Shown in pieces: positions 26,156-36,683 of a stretch of DNA of 38,395 bases. A program made the position numbers and the translations under genes. Source of the DNA: an uncultured Clostridia bacterium (GTDB lineage Bacteria > Bacillota > Clostridia > Lachnospirales > CAG-274); NCBI GenBank assembly GCA_949948985.1, contig CATLIG010000023.1, forward strand, positions 1 through 38,395, in the 5' to 3' direction. Every line of letters starts with the position of its first letter. The first letter of the stretch is position 1. The notes below the pieces were generated by a model that was not told the origin of the DNA, did no database searches, and saw only the letters and a program-made list of their open reading frames with translations.

Positions 26156-26434
26156 TTATTGATTTCTGGCGAATATGGCAGTAGCTTTTTTTAATATTTC
26201 ATTTTCAATTTCTAATTCCTTCATCTTTTTCTGAAGCAGCTTGTATTCTTTCAAAGAAATAGTTTCTGTTTCAGATATCTGTACTGGTGACAGGTTCTTA
26301 ATCCAAGTAGAAATTGTGCCTTTAGGAATGCCATATTCGTTACTTAATTCTGTTATACCTTTGCCAGCTTTAAAATGCAAATCGACAATCTGCTGCTTGA
26401 ATTCTGGCATATAAGATTTTTGATTTTTTGCCAT
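26156..26434 (-). CDS. IS3 transposase OrfA
   Basis: 92 residues: a helix-turn-helix (LHFKAGKGITELSNEYGIPK) and a leucine-rich coiled coil (YKLLQKKMKELEIENEILKK). Near the end, seven A in TTA AAA AAA GCT form a slippery site; a -1 shift there reads directly into orfB (KKSYCHIRQKSITEYVSF). Confidence 0.85.
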   Translation of the reverse strand: MAKNQKSYMPEFKQQIVDLHFKAGKGITELSNEYGIPKGTISTWIKNLSPVQISETETISLKEYKLLQKKMKELEIENEILKKATAIFARNQ

Positions 26435-26714
26435 AGTATTGAACTCCTTTTTTTTATAATTATAAATCGTTCAACATTTCTTGTCTATAGTTATATCATA
26501 GCACCAAGCATAAAATTTCCTCTAAAGCGGAATTTAAGCTTTCTTCATTATAACAGTTTAAATGTTTAAAAATTGAGAACGGCACTCCATTATTGAAAAA
26601 AATTTCTCTTGACGTATTTTCAAACTGAAGTTTTTTTATCTCTTCGTCTTTTTCTTCCAGTTTCTGTTTAAATTCTGAACGTTCGTCATGAAACTTTTGA
26701 CAAACATGATTAAG

Positions 26715-26871
26715 GGCAATACCGCATAATTCAATAAAACAGATTTGAGATGATATTTTTCAATTCAAAGAAAAAACTTGCAATCATAGTCGAAGCCTAT
26801 GTTAAGAGACTTTGACACAGCAGTGGAAAATATCAACCAAAGCTGTGAAATATTAATTGTGCGGTATTGCC
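26715..26871. repeat. 157-bp palindromic element inserted in the scaffold gene
   Basis: GGCAATACCGCATAATTC and AATTGTGCGGTATTGCC are its ends, with target duplication TAAG at 26711-26714 and 26872-26875. Its removal with one TAAG restores the scaffold frame. Confidence 0.85.
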
Positions 26872-27041
26872 TAAGAACTTTTGTGATATTTTTTTCTGTT
26901 TTAGTTTCTTGAGCAACGCCATCGTCGTAAATGTTTACAGCTTCTTGAACAACACTAGTGTCATCAGTATTTACAGCTTCTTGAACAACGGCGCTTTCGT
27001 TAATATTTTCAGCATTCATAATTTTTTAGTCTCCTTAATGT

Positions 27042-27413
27042 TTATTTTTTATTTTTAGTTATTCTTCTTATGCTTCTTTCCGAATATCCGAATTTACAGG
27101 CTAACTCCTTATAATTAAAGCCGTTGAATTCTTTTAAAATCATCTTTTTTATATCAAGACACTTTTTAAAATCACAAAAATAAACAGTTTCATTGATAAA
27201 ATGTTTAATTATTGATTCAGTTTTTTCTTTGCCTACACACTCGGAAATCTGTAAAAAGTCTTTTGTAATGTCATAGCTTTTTTTAAAGTTTATTTGTGTT
27301 CTTTTAATTTTTTGTGACAGTTTAACAGTATCTTCTAAACCTATAAGATTTATAATACTGTAATAGGGTTCTTTTACATCTTCGGTATCAAATGAAATTT
27401 TTTCATAATCCAT
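27042..27413 (-). CDS. Mor-like transcription activator
   Basis: 123 residues with GAGGTG 6 bases before ATG. The order IINLIGLEDTVKLSQKI, then IIKHFINETVYFCD, then ILKEFNGFNYKELACKFGYS and ERSIRRITKNKK matches the Mor/C family of Mu-like phages, which activate middle or late promoters as dimers. The C-terminal helix-turn-helix is clear. It lies between the scaffold gene and a Mu-type transposase, supporting a Mu-like source. Confidence 0.72.
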   Translation of the reverse strand: MDYEKISFDTEDVKEPYYSIINLIGLEDTVKLSQKIKRTQINFKKSYDITKDFLQISECVGKEKTESIIKHFINETVYFCDFKKCLDIKKMILKEFNGFNYKELACKFGYSERSIRRITKNKK

Positions 27414-27590
27414 TCAATTCACCTCTTATACGGCAGGCTTATGGTGTGGAAAGGCTTACAGTAATATTTTAATATAACTGCGCTTCCAAAATATACTGTA
27501 ATTTTATATTAGTTTTACACAATAGCTTGAATGTAAGAAAATTTTATTATATTATTAATAAAGCCCATCTAGTGTATTTATAGCCCATAT

Positions 27591-27640
27591 GAATAAAAAG
27601 GCTGTGACCGACTTTTACGTCAGCCACAGCCTTTTTATTC
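27591..27640. terminator. strong bidirectional terminator
   Basis: GAATAAAAAGGCTGTGACCGAC pairs along its length with GTCAGCCACAGCCTTTTTATTC (two G-U), with an A/T run on each side. It ends the transposase transcript; 27414-27590 holds no gene that I can see. Confidence 0.8.
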
Positions 27641-28755
27641 ATGTATGTATTTTATAACTGTTTTAAAGCTTATCTCGTATTTATCAGACAATTCTTTAAC
27701 TGTATACAAGCCTGTTTTATAATCCTCCGATATTTTGTGTCTGATAAGATTTTTTAATACAGCCTGCGGTTTTGGCAGATAAATATTTTTACCGTCTGAA
27801 GCTTTTGTATTCTTAACAGAAGAAGTTCTTCCTGCTCATGGGTCAATGATTTTTTCTTTATAAAATTTTGGGGGTAAAATTCATCAGGACATAAGCCGTT
27901 CAAACCTTTAGCCATTGAAGCTTTTTTGTTGTAAATACCGCTGACATAAAGCTCTAAAGCCTCTTTTATCCCCGAAAATGTTTTTATACCGTCCTCGTTT
28001 TTTATTATTGTTTTATAGCTTTCGGGTCTTTCTTCTGGCTTCACGCCTGTATATGTATCTATAAGCTTGCTGAAATCGTTTTTAACATTTAAAAACATTC
28101 TTTCTATTATTTTTGCTTTGCCGTTTTTAACAACGGCATTGGTCATTTTAATTCCCAAACGCTTGAACAAAGTTGTACCATAGTCGGCGGTCTGGTCTGT
28201 TTTTCGTCTGCATCTGCCGCCTATATCACTTACTAAAAACTCTCTGCCGTTGTCAAGATAAACATTTTCAGGAACTCCGTATTTCAAAACAGCGTTTCTG
28301 AACGATATAAATGTTCCGTCACTGTTTGAAGTTTTCGCCAAATAGAATGACAATACTTTTCGGCTTCGCACGTCAATCCAGTATATTAAATGAGGTCTGA
28401 ACAATTCGCCTGTTGTATCGTCCTTTACCATTACGTCAAGGGTATGATAATCGGCACTCCATACTTCGTTTACTCCAAAGTTTTCGTATTTTCTTACTAT
28501 GTAAGGCATACATTCATCCTCAAAAACCTTTTGCCCGAATCTGAAATATTTTACTATATGTTCAGGGTATTTTTCAGCCATTCGGTAAAAAGTTCTCACA
28601 TGCGGAAGCGGCAGTAAATCTGGTCTTTTGGTTTTTGCCCATTCCTCTGTCAGTCTGTAAGCAAGTGCTACCGACAGTCTGTTTTCGCCAAGCCAATACT
28701 GACCAAAAACAGCGGCGGCAGGTTTCGGAATCTCCTGCGGTCTGTTTGTATTCGG
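27635..28755 (-). pseudogene. Mu-type transposase, 5' part missing and frameshifted
   Basis: From 28755 the frame reads PQEIPKPAAAVFGQYWLGEN, then HVRTFYRMAEKYPEH and a DDE core: VWSADYHTLDVMV, YLDNGREFL, and a later Glu in GKAKIIERMF. The Mu C-terminal region follows. Near 27820 the frame must change: one frame ends at 27754, while another gives NIYLPKPQAVLKN and a C-terminal helix-turn-helix LYTVKELSDKYEISFKTVIK to 27635. A stop lies directly upstream at 28756 next to a group II intron end, so the intron entered this gene and the upstream exon has been lost. Confidence 0.75.
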
Positions 28756-28818
28756 CTATTTTCTTAAGTGGAGTAGGAAAGCACCGCATACTATATAAAT
28801 AATAGCAATTCGTGCAGT

Positions 28819-28860
28819 CCTCTCCCCAAACTGTACGTACACCTCTCGATGTATACAGCT
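28819..28860 (-). ncRNA. group II intron domain V
   Basis: The RNA reads AGCUGUAUACAUC-GAGA-GGUGUA-CG-UACAGUUU: a GAGA tetraloop, a two-base CG bulge and an AGC triad near the base of the stem, all diagnostic. A domain VI-like hairpin (GCAC...AUAGUAUGCGGUGC) follows toward 28775. Confidence 0.88.
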
Positions 28861-28891
28861 TTCCATTAGTTTTCTTTCATTCAAACTCCAT

Positions 28892-30101
28892 TTAATTGTG
28901 AATCCTTTTGTGGCAATCTTCACACACTACTAAAGTTTTTCGCCTTTTAGCAATCATAACCTTTTCCCAGTTTGTCTTGCCTTTTAAGTTTTTTACTTTG
29001 TTTATATGATGAATTTCAAATTTTATGTTTCCCCTGGTGCCGCATAATTCACATTCTTTTGCGGCTAATCTCTTTTCAAATGTTGTTGTACTATAAGAGT
29101 GACTGAACATATTATTTGAGAACTCATCTTTAATTTTAGTAATTTTACAATCATTTTTATTTGGCAAACACAATCTTTTCTTTCCTTTTTTCGTTTCATA
29201 TGGAATACCCCACGTCTTTTCCATTCTGTATTGTTCTATTACTTCACCTATAGAACTTTTATGTTTCCTTGCTAATGTCATAAGACAGCTATATTCCATT
29301 AAATATGAAAAGTAACTCAATTTATAGTAATCAACCGCCATACTATAGTAATTGAATATACCTCTCATTTCAGCGCTGTATGTGCTGACTATTTCTAAAT
29401 CTGAAAGATTTAGTAAATAATCCCTCTTTTTGGGAAACAGTTTTCCGTTTTTAAGGAAATACCGCATAATTCAAAAAATAAAAATAATTTTTTAAAAAAA
29501 TTGAAGTGGTAGTGTTATTTTTCTTGAAAAATGACACGATAACGAAAATTTTAACTTTAAAAAATTATTTTTAATATCCTTTGTGCGGTGTTTCCTTAAT
29601 TCTTACTGCATCTTTTTGAAATAGGAATTTCTCAATTTTCTCTTGAAAAGGTATTGTTAATTGCACTGTATTACTAAGACTTCTTTTACGTATTCCATTT
29701 TTATCAGGCTTTATACTGTAATTTCTTCTAACGGATATATAATATCCCAAAAATTTTGCGGTGGCGCTACTGTGAGTTATAAGCGTTTTTTCATCGCTTA
29801 ATTCCATTTTTAAATCATTTCTGATAAATTCTTTAATTTGTTCTTTTATCTGTTCACAGTCCTTTTTGGAACCGTTTACACCTATCAGGAAATCATCCGC
29901 ATATCGTATATATTTCAGCTTTTTATCAGTTTGAGATTTGCACGGAAGTTTCAACATTTTTTTTCGATATTCACGATAAAGACCAATTAAGTCGTTTCGC
30001 TCATTTTCATCGTTTGCTCTGTTAATCCTTCCGCTTAATCTCTCTATCATACTTGCAGTCAGCTTATATTCTTTATTCAAATACTTATCCGCCTTGTATT
30101 G
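28892..30101 (-). pseudogene. ltrA: group II intron-encoded reverse transcriptase/maturase, 5'-truncated and MITE-split
   Basis: The part from 30101 contains the catalytic YADD (KYIRYADDFLIGVNGSKKD) and the following RT motifs (EKTLITHSS, KFLGYYIS). After the MITE at 29455-29595 come maturase domain X (SDLEIVSTYSAEMRGIFNYY) and an HNH endonuclease (CELCGTRG, FEIHHINKV, CEDCHKRIH). Removing the MITE with one TTAA restores DAVRIKNGKLFPKKRDY in frame. The palm and fingers before YADD are absent; a stop lies just above 30101. Confidence 0.85.
29455..29595. repeat. 141-bp palindromic element inserted in the intron protein gene
   Basis: GGAAATACCGCATAATTC and TTTGTGCGGTGTTTCC are its ends; TTAA is duplicated at 29451-29454 and 29596-29599. 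The interior differs from the 8781 and 26715 copies, so only the ends define the family. Confidence 0.85.
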
Positions 30102-30295
30102 TCAAAGCCATATTATCCCCGCCTTTTTTAGTATAGTATTAATTAATCCGCAGTTTTAAAAATTTATACTCTATATTATACCATAATTTCCAATATATAG
30201 GAAATATTTTCTTTTTAATATTTTTTCCTGTTTTTAGGATATATGGCACAGAGCTTCAAAAAAGAGTAAACTTAAAGCAGTTAATAATAAAACTT

Positions 30296-30573
30296 AATAT
30301 ACAATATTCAAGTACGTTTCCTATGTGACGAGCAGTCATAACTACGGCGCGAAGATGGTAATAAAACAAAACCGGAGCGATAAACGGCGTTATAAAATTT
30401 GATTCGGCAATCAAAATGCGATAACTCACATAGGTCATAATGATACTTCCTCACGGCCTCGCATAGACTTGACGGGGAACTCTGCGATATTCGTAATAAA
30501 TCGGTATATGCGGAGTTATGATATGGCTTTAGCTAAGCTGTAGCTTGAATATTCCTTTAGTCGGGGGCGTGGC
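30296..30573 (-). ncRNA. copy A of a ~300-bp repeat, candidate structured RNA
   Basis: Read on the minus strand it starts near TTTGCCACGCCCCCGACTAA, passes CCCCGTCAAGTCTATGCGAG and ends near GGAAACGTACTTGAATATTG. The copy at 33873-34190 is its inverted partner. An outer stem CCTATGTGA/TCACATAGG becomes CCTGTATAA/TTATACAGG in copy B: three base pairs change on both sides at once, the mark of conserved pairing. Small open frames here (30256-30438) are not gene-like. The rest of 30102-30657 shows no gene. Confidence 0.55.
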
Positions 30574-30657
30574 AAACAGACTAAATTAACAACAGCAAAA
30601 AATAAAATTATACATTTATGTTTTATATATAAGATTTGCTAAAAGGAGGGAATTTTT

Positions 30658-30825
30658 TTGTTTCGAACTCAATCAAATGTCACAACAACAGAATATAAAA
30701 TAGGAAAGACAAATTATGTCGTACACTCATCAGCCTGTGAAAAAGCAACGGAAAATATCTGCAAGAAAATCAAAAAGCTCATTAAAAAAGATGTAGAACA
30801 AATGTCTGAAAATATAATTTTTTAA
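30658..30825 (+). CDS. TnpW-like small transposon protein
   Basis: A 55-residue frame with TTG start and AAAGGAGGG 8 bases upstream. It reads TTTEYKIGKTNYVVHSSACE, then KATENICKKIKKLIKKDVEQ, the pattern of small proteins called TnpW in clostridial transposons, usually encoded just before a large serine recombinase, as here. Its function is not known. Confidence 0.7.
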   Translation: MFRTQSNVTTTEYKIGKTNYVVHSSACEKATENICKKIKKLIKKDVEQMSENIIF

Positions 30826-30835
30826 AAATTTTGCG

Positions 30836-30864
30836 CTGACAAAGGCGGCGGTTTATGGTATAAT
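30836..30864 (+). promoter_or_regulatory. promoter of the element's recombinase
   Basis: CTGACA (30836-30841), 17 bases, TATAAT (30859-30864), about 50 bases before the recombinase start. Confidence 0.6.
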
Positions 30865-30877
30865 ATCATCAGTATAA

Positions 30878-32590
<1,713 letters not shown>

Positions 32591-32666
32591 GACAGGGGAG
32601 TTGAGATGAGATAGCTAAATTCAAAATATGTAAAAAGTTACGCTATCTTACCTCAGCTAAAATAAT

Positions 32667-32870
32667 TCCGCTATAACCATCGTCAATTTTTTCTGACACA
32701 ATTTCAATATCAGCTTTATCTTTTACAAAATCATCAATAAGACGGCTTTGGTTTATTATACTGTCGCTTTCTTTTTCTTTGTCATCGGTATAAGAGAGCC
32801 TGACGTATTTTGTAGCTTTGTATTTTAAAACTTTACTGTCAGGCTGGTTTGCCGAATCATATTTCCGCAT
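32667..32870 (-). pseudogene. N-terminal half of recombinase A
   Basis: ATG 32870 follows AAGGAG at 10 bases. The 68 residues include KYKATKYVRLSYTDDKEKES with the catalytic serine and end SEKIDDGYSG, exactly before the F-x-R-P motif that begins the C-terminal half at 1593. Joined, they give 533 residues, normal for the family. The 77 bases between the element recombinase stop and this point carry no gene. Confidence 0.85.
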
Positions 32871-33154
32871 AAAAAAATCACTCCTTAAAATTAATGGACT
32901 CAGCCCTTTCAAGAGTGATAAAGTTATCTTTAAAAAACATTAATACATTTTTTAAATAAATTTTAGATACCACAATTGAAACAAATTTTCATAAAAACAA
33001 AAATATGTTTTAATTATTTAGGTATGTATAAAAAATTATTTTTTAATCTATCAATATTTTTATATATTCAGTTCACTATTTTTTCCAAGATTAATTATAG
33101 TGCGCTCCTCTTGAAATGTCGAGACCTAATTTTTATTTTTTTATTTTTTTTATT

Positions 33155-33394
33155 TTATAACAATAATATACTTTTAAGACATTCTTCCATAGAAACCCCA
33201 TTATCGGAAAAACTCGCTTTTACAATAAATTTTCCGCAGCGGTAGCAGTAAGGATTTTTAATTTGTTTTATATATTCCTCAATTCGCTTATCTCTCGGCA
33301 AAGTTTTATCAACCGATATATCTTTTATGTCAACAAGATTTTCAATATCAACATCGTTTATATCAACATCTTTCATATAATCAAAATTATACAT
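33155..33394 (-). CDS. DUF6870-like small protein
   Basis: 79 residues; its ATG overlaps the pemK stop by 8 bases. It is acidic at first (DYMKDVDINDVDIENLVDIK), then RIEEYIKQIKNPYCYRCGKF and VKASFSDNGVSMEE, a pattern I associate with DUF6870 proteins found between pemK and serine recombinases in clostridial mobile elements. Positions 32913-33154 hold only AT-rich sequence. Confidence 0.7.
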   Translation of the reverse strand: MYNFDYMKDVDINDVDIENLVDIKDISVDKTLPRDKRIEEYIKQIKNPYCYRCGKFIVKASFSDNGVSMEECLKSILLL

Positions 33395-33767
33395 ATTTAT
33401 ATTCCCCTTTTCCGCAGAATTTTTTGTTTAATCCTATGCTTATGGCTAACGCTTTGTCAACTTTACGCATATAATAAGAATCAAGACAGCCTATGTACTC
33501 TCTTAATCTTATCCTGTCAATCGTTCTTATCTGTTCAAGAAGAATTATTGAGTTTTCTTTTAAGCAATTTTTTCCTTTGACTGTTACGTGAGTCGGAAGA
33601 TTTGATTTTTTTCTGTTAGTTATTGCCGCGATAACAAGCGTAGGACTAAATTGATTTCCAATATCGTTTTGTATAATAAGAACAGGTCTTATATCTCCTC
33701 CCTGTTCTGAGCCTTTAACAGGATTTAAGTCAGCGTAATAAATATCTCCTCTTTGTGTCGAATACAT
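33387..33767 (-). CDS. PemK/MazF-family toxin-like protein
   Basis: 126 residues with AAAGGAGG upstream. RGDIYYADLNPVKGSEQGG, RPVLIIQNDIGN and TNRKKSNLPTHV are core MazF/PemK elements; the family cuts mRNA in the cytoplasm. No classical antitoxin gene adjoins it; the overlapping DUF6870-like gene may serve. Its place ahead of tandem recombinases suggests it stabilises or regulates that older element. Confidence 0.85.
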   Translation of the reverse strand: MYSTQRGDIYYADLNPVKGSEQGGDIRPVLIIQNDIGNQFSPTLVIAAITNRKKSNLPTHVTVKGKNCLKENSIILLEQIRTIDRIRLREYIGCLDSYYMRKVDKALAISIGLNKKFCGKGEYKYV

Positions 33768-33872
33768 AAATTTAATCCTCCTTTTGTCTGTTTTGTTTTA
33801 AAACAGACTGCCCTTATATAATATAAAAGCAGTCCGTTTCTTTTTACAATTTTTTTAACCAGCCATATTTGC

Positions 33873-34190
33873 CATGCGCCCCGGCTAAAGGAATAATTCA
33901 GGCTGCGGTCGGCTGCCGTATCATAGTTCCAAAGTACCGTTTAACGCATACCTTATGTCATTTAACGTATACCTCAGAAACTCCCCGTCAAGTCTGTGCG
34001 AGGTCGTGAGAAAGTATCATTATAACCTGTATAAGTCATCGCATTTTGACTGCCAAATCAAATTTTATAACAGACGTTTATCGCTCCGGCTCCAATCTAT
34101 CCTCCTTTATTGGAGTTATCATCTTCGCGCCGCTGTTAAAGCTGCTCGTTATACAGGCAACGTACCTGAATTATTGTGTATTAAATTTTC
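33873..34190 (+). ncRNA. copy B of the ~300-bp repeat, candidate structured RNA
   Basis: It runs from GCGCCCCGGCTAAAGGAATA through CTCCCCGTCAAGTCTGTGCG to TTATACAGGCAACGTACCTG, most of it clearly alignable to copy A in reverse orientation. It has an extra hairpin CTCCAA/TTGGAG (34090-34115) where copy A is shorter. The outer stem CCTGTATAA/TTATACAGG covaries with copy A. It lies outside the 31-kb element, 100 bases upstream of pemK, on the opposite strand. 33768-33872 holds a hairpin (AACAGACTGC/GCAGTCCGTT); 34191-34354 shows nothing clear. Confidence 0.55.
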
Positions 34191-34354
34191 AAAGTGCGTA
34201 CAGCAGTTCCAACAAAAACAAAGCATAATAAATTTAAAAAGCGACAATATTATTAATAAAATCACATTATTCATTTATTTACTTATAATGGAATTACTGT
34301 AAAAAAATCCTTTCACTTAACGCGCTGAAAAAGGGGTGTTGTAGGGGTATAAAT

Positions 34355-34500
34355 TTAAAATTTCTCAAAAAATTTTTTTAATTTTCTTTTTGCGGAATTA
34401 ACACTCTCCTGTACAGATGTAAAATGCACTTTTTCTATTTTCGCAATCTCTCTCAAAGAAAGATTTTTGAATACGTGCATTATAAATCTTTGCACGTCTT
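34355..34500 (-). pseudogene. C-terminal fragment of a sigma-like phage regulator
   Basis: The minus-strand frame reads RKDVQRFIMHVFKNLSLREI, then AKIEKVHFTSVQESVNSAKR and ends at 34355. It is a region-4-like helix-turn-helix of the type at the end of RinA/sigma-like phage regulators. It is joined, out of frame, to the cut portal gene at about 34500, so a deletion fused the two. Confidence 0.65.
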
Positions 34501-34812
34501 TGCGTACTTGTCTCCCAAAAAATCAGCAATTCTTTTATTTACGCTATCACTGCCTGCATCAAATAACGGCGGCGCTGTAAACATATATCCGGCTTTCTGA
34601 TTTACCAGAAGTCCATAAAAATTTGTGGATATTCTGTTATAAGCATTTCTCAAAGGGTTTTCTCCATTATCATCTTTATCATACGTTTTCTTTTTACGCA
34701 AAATATCATTTTTGTTTTCATAATATCTTTTTGCAGTTTCTGCTTTACGCATAAATTCTATATGTCCGGCAAAGTGTTTTTTTATAAGCTTTTTAATAAC
34801 TTTTATTTCCAT
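34495..34812 (-). pseudogene. phage portal protein, N-terminal fragment
   Basis: The first ~105 residues of an SPP1-type portal: IEFMRKAETAKRYYENKNDI, NRISTNFYGLLVNQKAGYMF, then FLGDKYAK. Full portals have 400-500 residues. The frame ends at 34480 after the deletion joint. It follows the terminase large subunit gene by 12 bases, the usual phage order. Confidence 0.8.
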
Positions 34813-34824
34813 TCCGAAAACTCC

Positions 34825-36051
34825 TTACTTCAAAATTCTTATTCCCGGTCCTTTCATCATTGCTTCAAGACCATAGCGCAAAGCGTCTATTCCGTGATTA
34901 AATGAATCTATAGGTTTGTTTATGTATTCGTTTGTTTTCTTATCTTTTTCCCATGTATAATTTTCAAATTCCTCAATTAATCCTGTACATCTTTCATCAA
35001 CGACTATTTTATTTTGCAAAAGCCAGCCTATACCGTGTATAACGCTGTCAGGTCCTTTTACGGAGGCTCTAATTCTAAGTATACCGTTTTTGCGTATTTC
35101 CGTAATAGATTTCTGTTCCGCTGAATCCGCTGTAATAATCTCTTTGCTTAAACCAAGATTTTTAAGTGTTATTGCTATTTCATCATTCAACATACCTTTT
35201 TTAAAATATTCACCTGTTATATAAATTGTTTTATTCCATTTGTCATATCTGCCCCATATAATAGCTGTCGGGTCGTTTGTATATCCGAAATCCATACCAA
35301 CAAAAACAGGAAAATTTTTAATTTGCTCGGTATTTATAAGCTGTTTGTATATAATCGGGAATACAAGTTTATCAAGGGTGGCAAATTCTCCAAGGCAATA
35401 AATTTTATAATAAGCGGGATTTGTATTTTTCAAATTTTCAAGCATTTCTTTGTAATCAGAATTAAGAAACTTATTATCTTTATATGATAACTGAATTATC
35501 TTAGCTTTATCGTTTTTATTCATAAACCAGTGATTATAAACCCAATTAACTTTACTTACGGGATTGAACATAATAAAGATTTGAGGATACTTTTCATTAA
35601 GCGGTCTAAGTCTTATATCAAGCTGAGTAAAATCATCTTCGGTAATTTCTGAAGCTTCCTCAATCATAATATCCGTAATATCAGCTATCGACTTAATTTT
35701 TTCGCTGTCATCAAGTCCTTTAAATAAAAAAACACTCCCGTTATACATAGAGAGCGTCATATCTGTTTTATTCTCTTTATAGCCTATTCCTGTTTTATCT
35801 AGTATTCCCTTAAAAACAGCATATACAGAGTGTCTTAATGTATTACCAACTTTTCTTATGACAAGGACTTTACGTTTATTAAACAAAGCTTTCAGAATCA
35901 TTTTCTGAACGGCTCCGTATGACTTTCCTGAACCGCCTCCGCCGTAATAAATATTGTATCTCTTTCCGTAATCATTAATATCATCAAGAACCCAATCATT
36001 AAAATACTTTGGACTCAAAATACTTTTTTTAATAATCCTGAAATCATTCAT
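34825..36051 (-). CDS. terL: phage terminase large subunit
   Basis: 408 residues from ATG 36051, which has AAGGTG 6 bases upstream and overlaps the TerS stop; the longer frame to 36075 lies inside terS. The ATPase has Walker A GGGGSGKS (YNIYYGGGGSGKSYGAVQKM) and Walker B-like IMIEEASEI. The nuclease part has FVGMDFGYTNDPTA and a later Asp-rich region (SFNHGIDALRYGLEAM). It packages phage DNA as the motor on the portal. It seems intact although the portal is cut. Confidence 0.9.
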   Translation of the reverse strand: MNDFRIIKKSILSPKYFNDWVLDDINDYGKRYNIYYGGGGSGKSYGAVQKMILKALFNKRKVLVIRKVGNTLRHSVYAVFKGILDKTGIGYKENKTDMTLSMYNGSVFLFKGLDDSEKIKSIADITDIMIEEASEITEDDFTQLDIRLRPLNEKYPQIFIMFNPVSKVNWVYNHWFMNKNDKAKIIQLSYKDNKFLNSDYKEMLENLKNTNPAYYKIYCLGEFATLDKLVFPIIYKQLINTEQIKNFPVFVGMDFGYTNDPTAIIWGRYDKWNKTIYITGEYFKKGMLNDEIAITLKNLGLSKEIITADSAEQKSITEIRKNGILRIRASVKGPDSVIHGIGWLLQNKIVVDERCTGLIEEFENYTWEKDKKTNEYINKPIDSFNHGIDALRYGLEAMMKGPGIRILK

Positions 36052-36508
36052 CTTTATCACCTTTTTCAACATCAAACCAATTTTCTTTAATCTCTATAGT
36101 CTGTACATTTTGTTGTTTATCAATAAACAGCCCAAACCGTTTGCCTAATAATTCAGCTGCTTTCAGTCTTTCCTTTTCATCAGGTGATTTATTTACTTTA
36201 ACCGCCTGTGAACACCCGTCTCCTGTTCCCTCAACAACTACAATCTCCGCCGAACTCTTTCCTCGCATTACAGAGGTAAGATATTCTATGACTTCCCTTG
36301 CGTCTGCTGTATTTTTGGTATGGATTTCCTCTATCAGGCTGTCAATGTACGATTTAATGTTAGTATTTGTTAGTAATTTACTTCCATTTGCTCTTGCCGA
36401 TTCATCTTTCTTACAATTTTTATAAACCGCCTTGTACGCTCTTGTAGCATTTAAATCAATTATATATTCCTCACAAAATCTCTTTTGCTTTTCGGTAAGT
36501 CTTTTCAT
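36044..36508 (-). CDS. terS: phage terminase small subunit
   Basis: 154 residues from ATG 36508 behind GGGGTGAGGTG. RLTEKQKRFCEEYIIDLNAT, then RAYKAVYKNCKKDESARANG is the Terminase_2 DNA-recognition domain. The C-terminus contains LKAAELLGKRFGLF. It marks the DNA for packaging by TerL, to which it is translationally coupled (overlap of 8 bases). Confidence 0.88.
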   Translation of the reverse strand: MKRLTEKQKRFCEEYIIDLNATRAYKAVYKNCKKDESARANGSKLLTNTNIKSYIDSLIEEIHTKNTADAREVIEYLTSVMRGKSSAEIVVVEGTGDGCSQAVKVNKSPDEKERLKAAELLGKRFGLFIDKQQNVQTIEIKENWFDVEKGDKDE

Positions 36509-36585
36509 CACCTCACCCCATTTATTTTACATACTAACTTTTATTTAAAAATCCCTATATCTTTTCTGCTAACTTACAAAACAAA

Positions 36586-36613
36586 AAAGACCAACTAATT
36601 AAAGCCGGTCTTT
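36586..36613 (-). terminator. terminator upstream of the packaging genes
   Basis: On the minus strand AAAGACCGGCT pairs with AGTTGGTCTTT (two G-U) and is followed by TTTTTTG. It separates the regulator region (36900-37412) from the packaging operon. Confidence 0.75.
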
Positions 36614-36666
36614 CCTGCTTGATAAAGGAGCAAGTAATTATGAATAATTCCATCTGTTCCAGCGCA

Positions 36667-36683
36667 TTGGGAATCGAACCCAA
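36667..36683 (-). other. isolated tRNA-like T arm
   Basis: TTGGGTTCGATTCCCAA has the stem, the TTCGATT loop and the spacing of a tRNA T arm, followed by GCGCTGGAACA like an acceptor 3' strand. No matching 5' acceptor strand, D arm or anticodon arm is present upstream, so it is not a full tRNA. It could be a phage tRNA remnant, an integration relic or a mimic element. Confidence 0.45.

Larger units (their letters stand above)
25210..26506 (-). mobile_element. IS3-family insertion sequence, inactivated
   Basis: The 1297-bp element is bounded by related 38-base ends starting TGG, sharing ACT-T-GACA-AAA-GTTGAAC positions, and by a 3-bp target duplication AGC (25207-25209 and 26507-26509). It carries orfA and orfB with the usual frameshift arrangement. 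orfB has a stop at the predicted catalytic Glu codon, so it cannot move itself. Confidence 0.88.
25070..27019 (-). pseudogene. phage scaffold-like gene split by a MITE and an IS3 element
   Basis: Three pieces remain. 26872-27019 encodes MNAENINESAVVQEAVNTD onward, 26507-26714 the coiled coil (FKQKLEEKDEEIKKLQFENT), and 25070-25209 the C-terminus (KPVGTNTADMPKANEQPLSN). Removing the MITE (26715-26871) with one TAAG copy and the IS (25210-26506) with one AGC copy restores one frame of about 165 residues without any other change: KVL|NHVCQKFH and EEILC|FTESRTD. The N-terminus holds repeats of VVQEAVN. An acidic coiled-coil protein directly before the coat gene is typical of phage scaffolds. Confidence 0.8.
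28764..30101 (-). mobile_element. group II intron remnant (3' part)
   Basis: The remnant holds most of an intron-encoded protein, domain V and a domain VI-like stem, in that order on the minus strand. The exact 3' border is uncertain (28756-28775). The 5' ribozyme domains and the first reverse-transcriptase motifs are missing above 30101, so it cannot splice or move. Confidence 0.8.

Noticed and set aside
33955-34302. Open frames within the ~300-bp repeat (also 30256-30438)
   Set aside because: The frame is not conserved between the copies, while base pairing is; an RNA or DNA element fits better.
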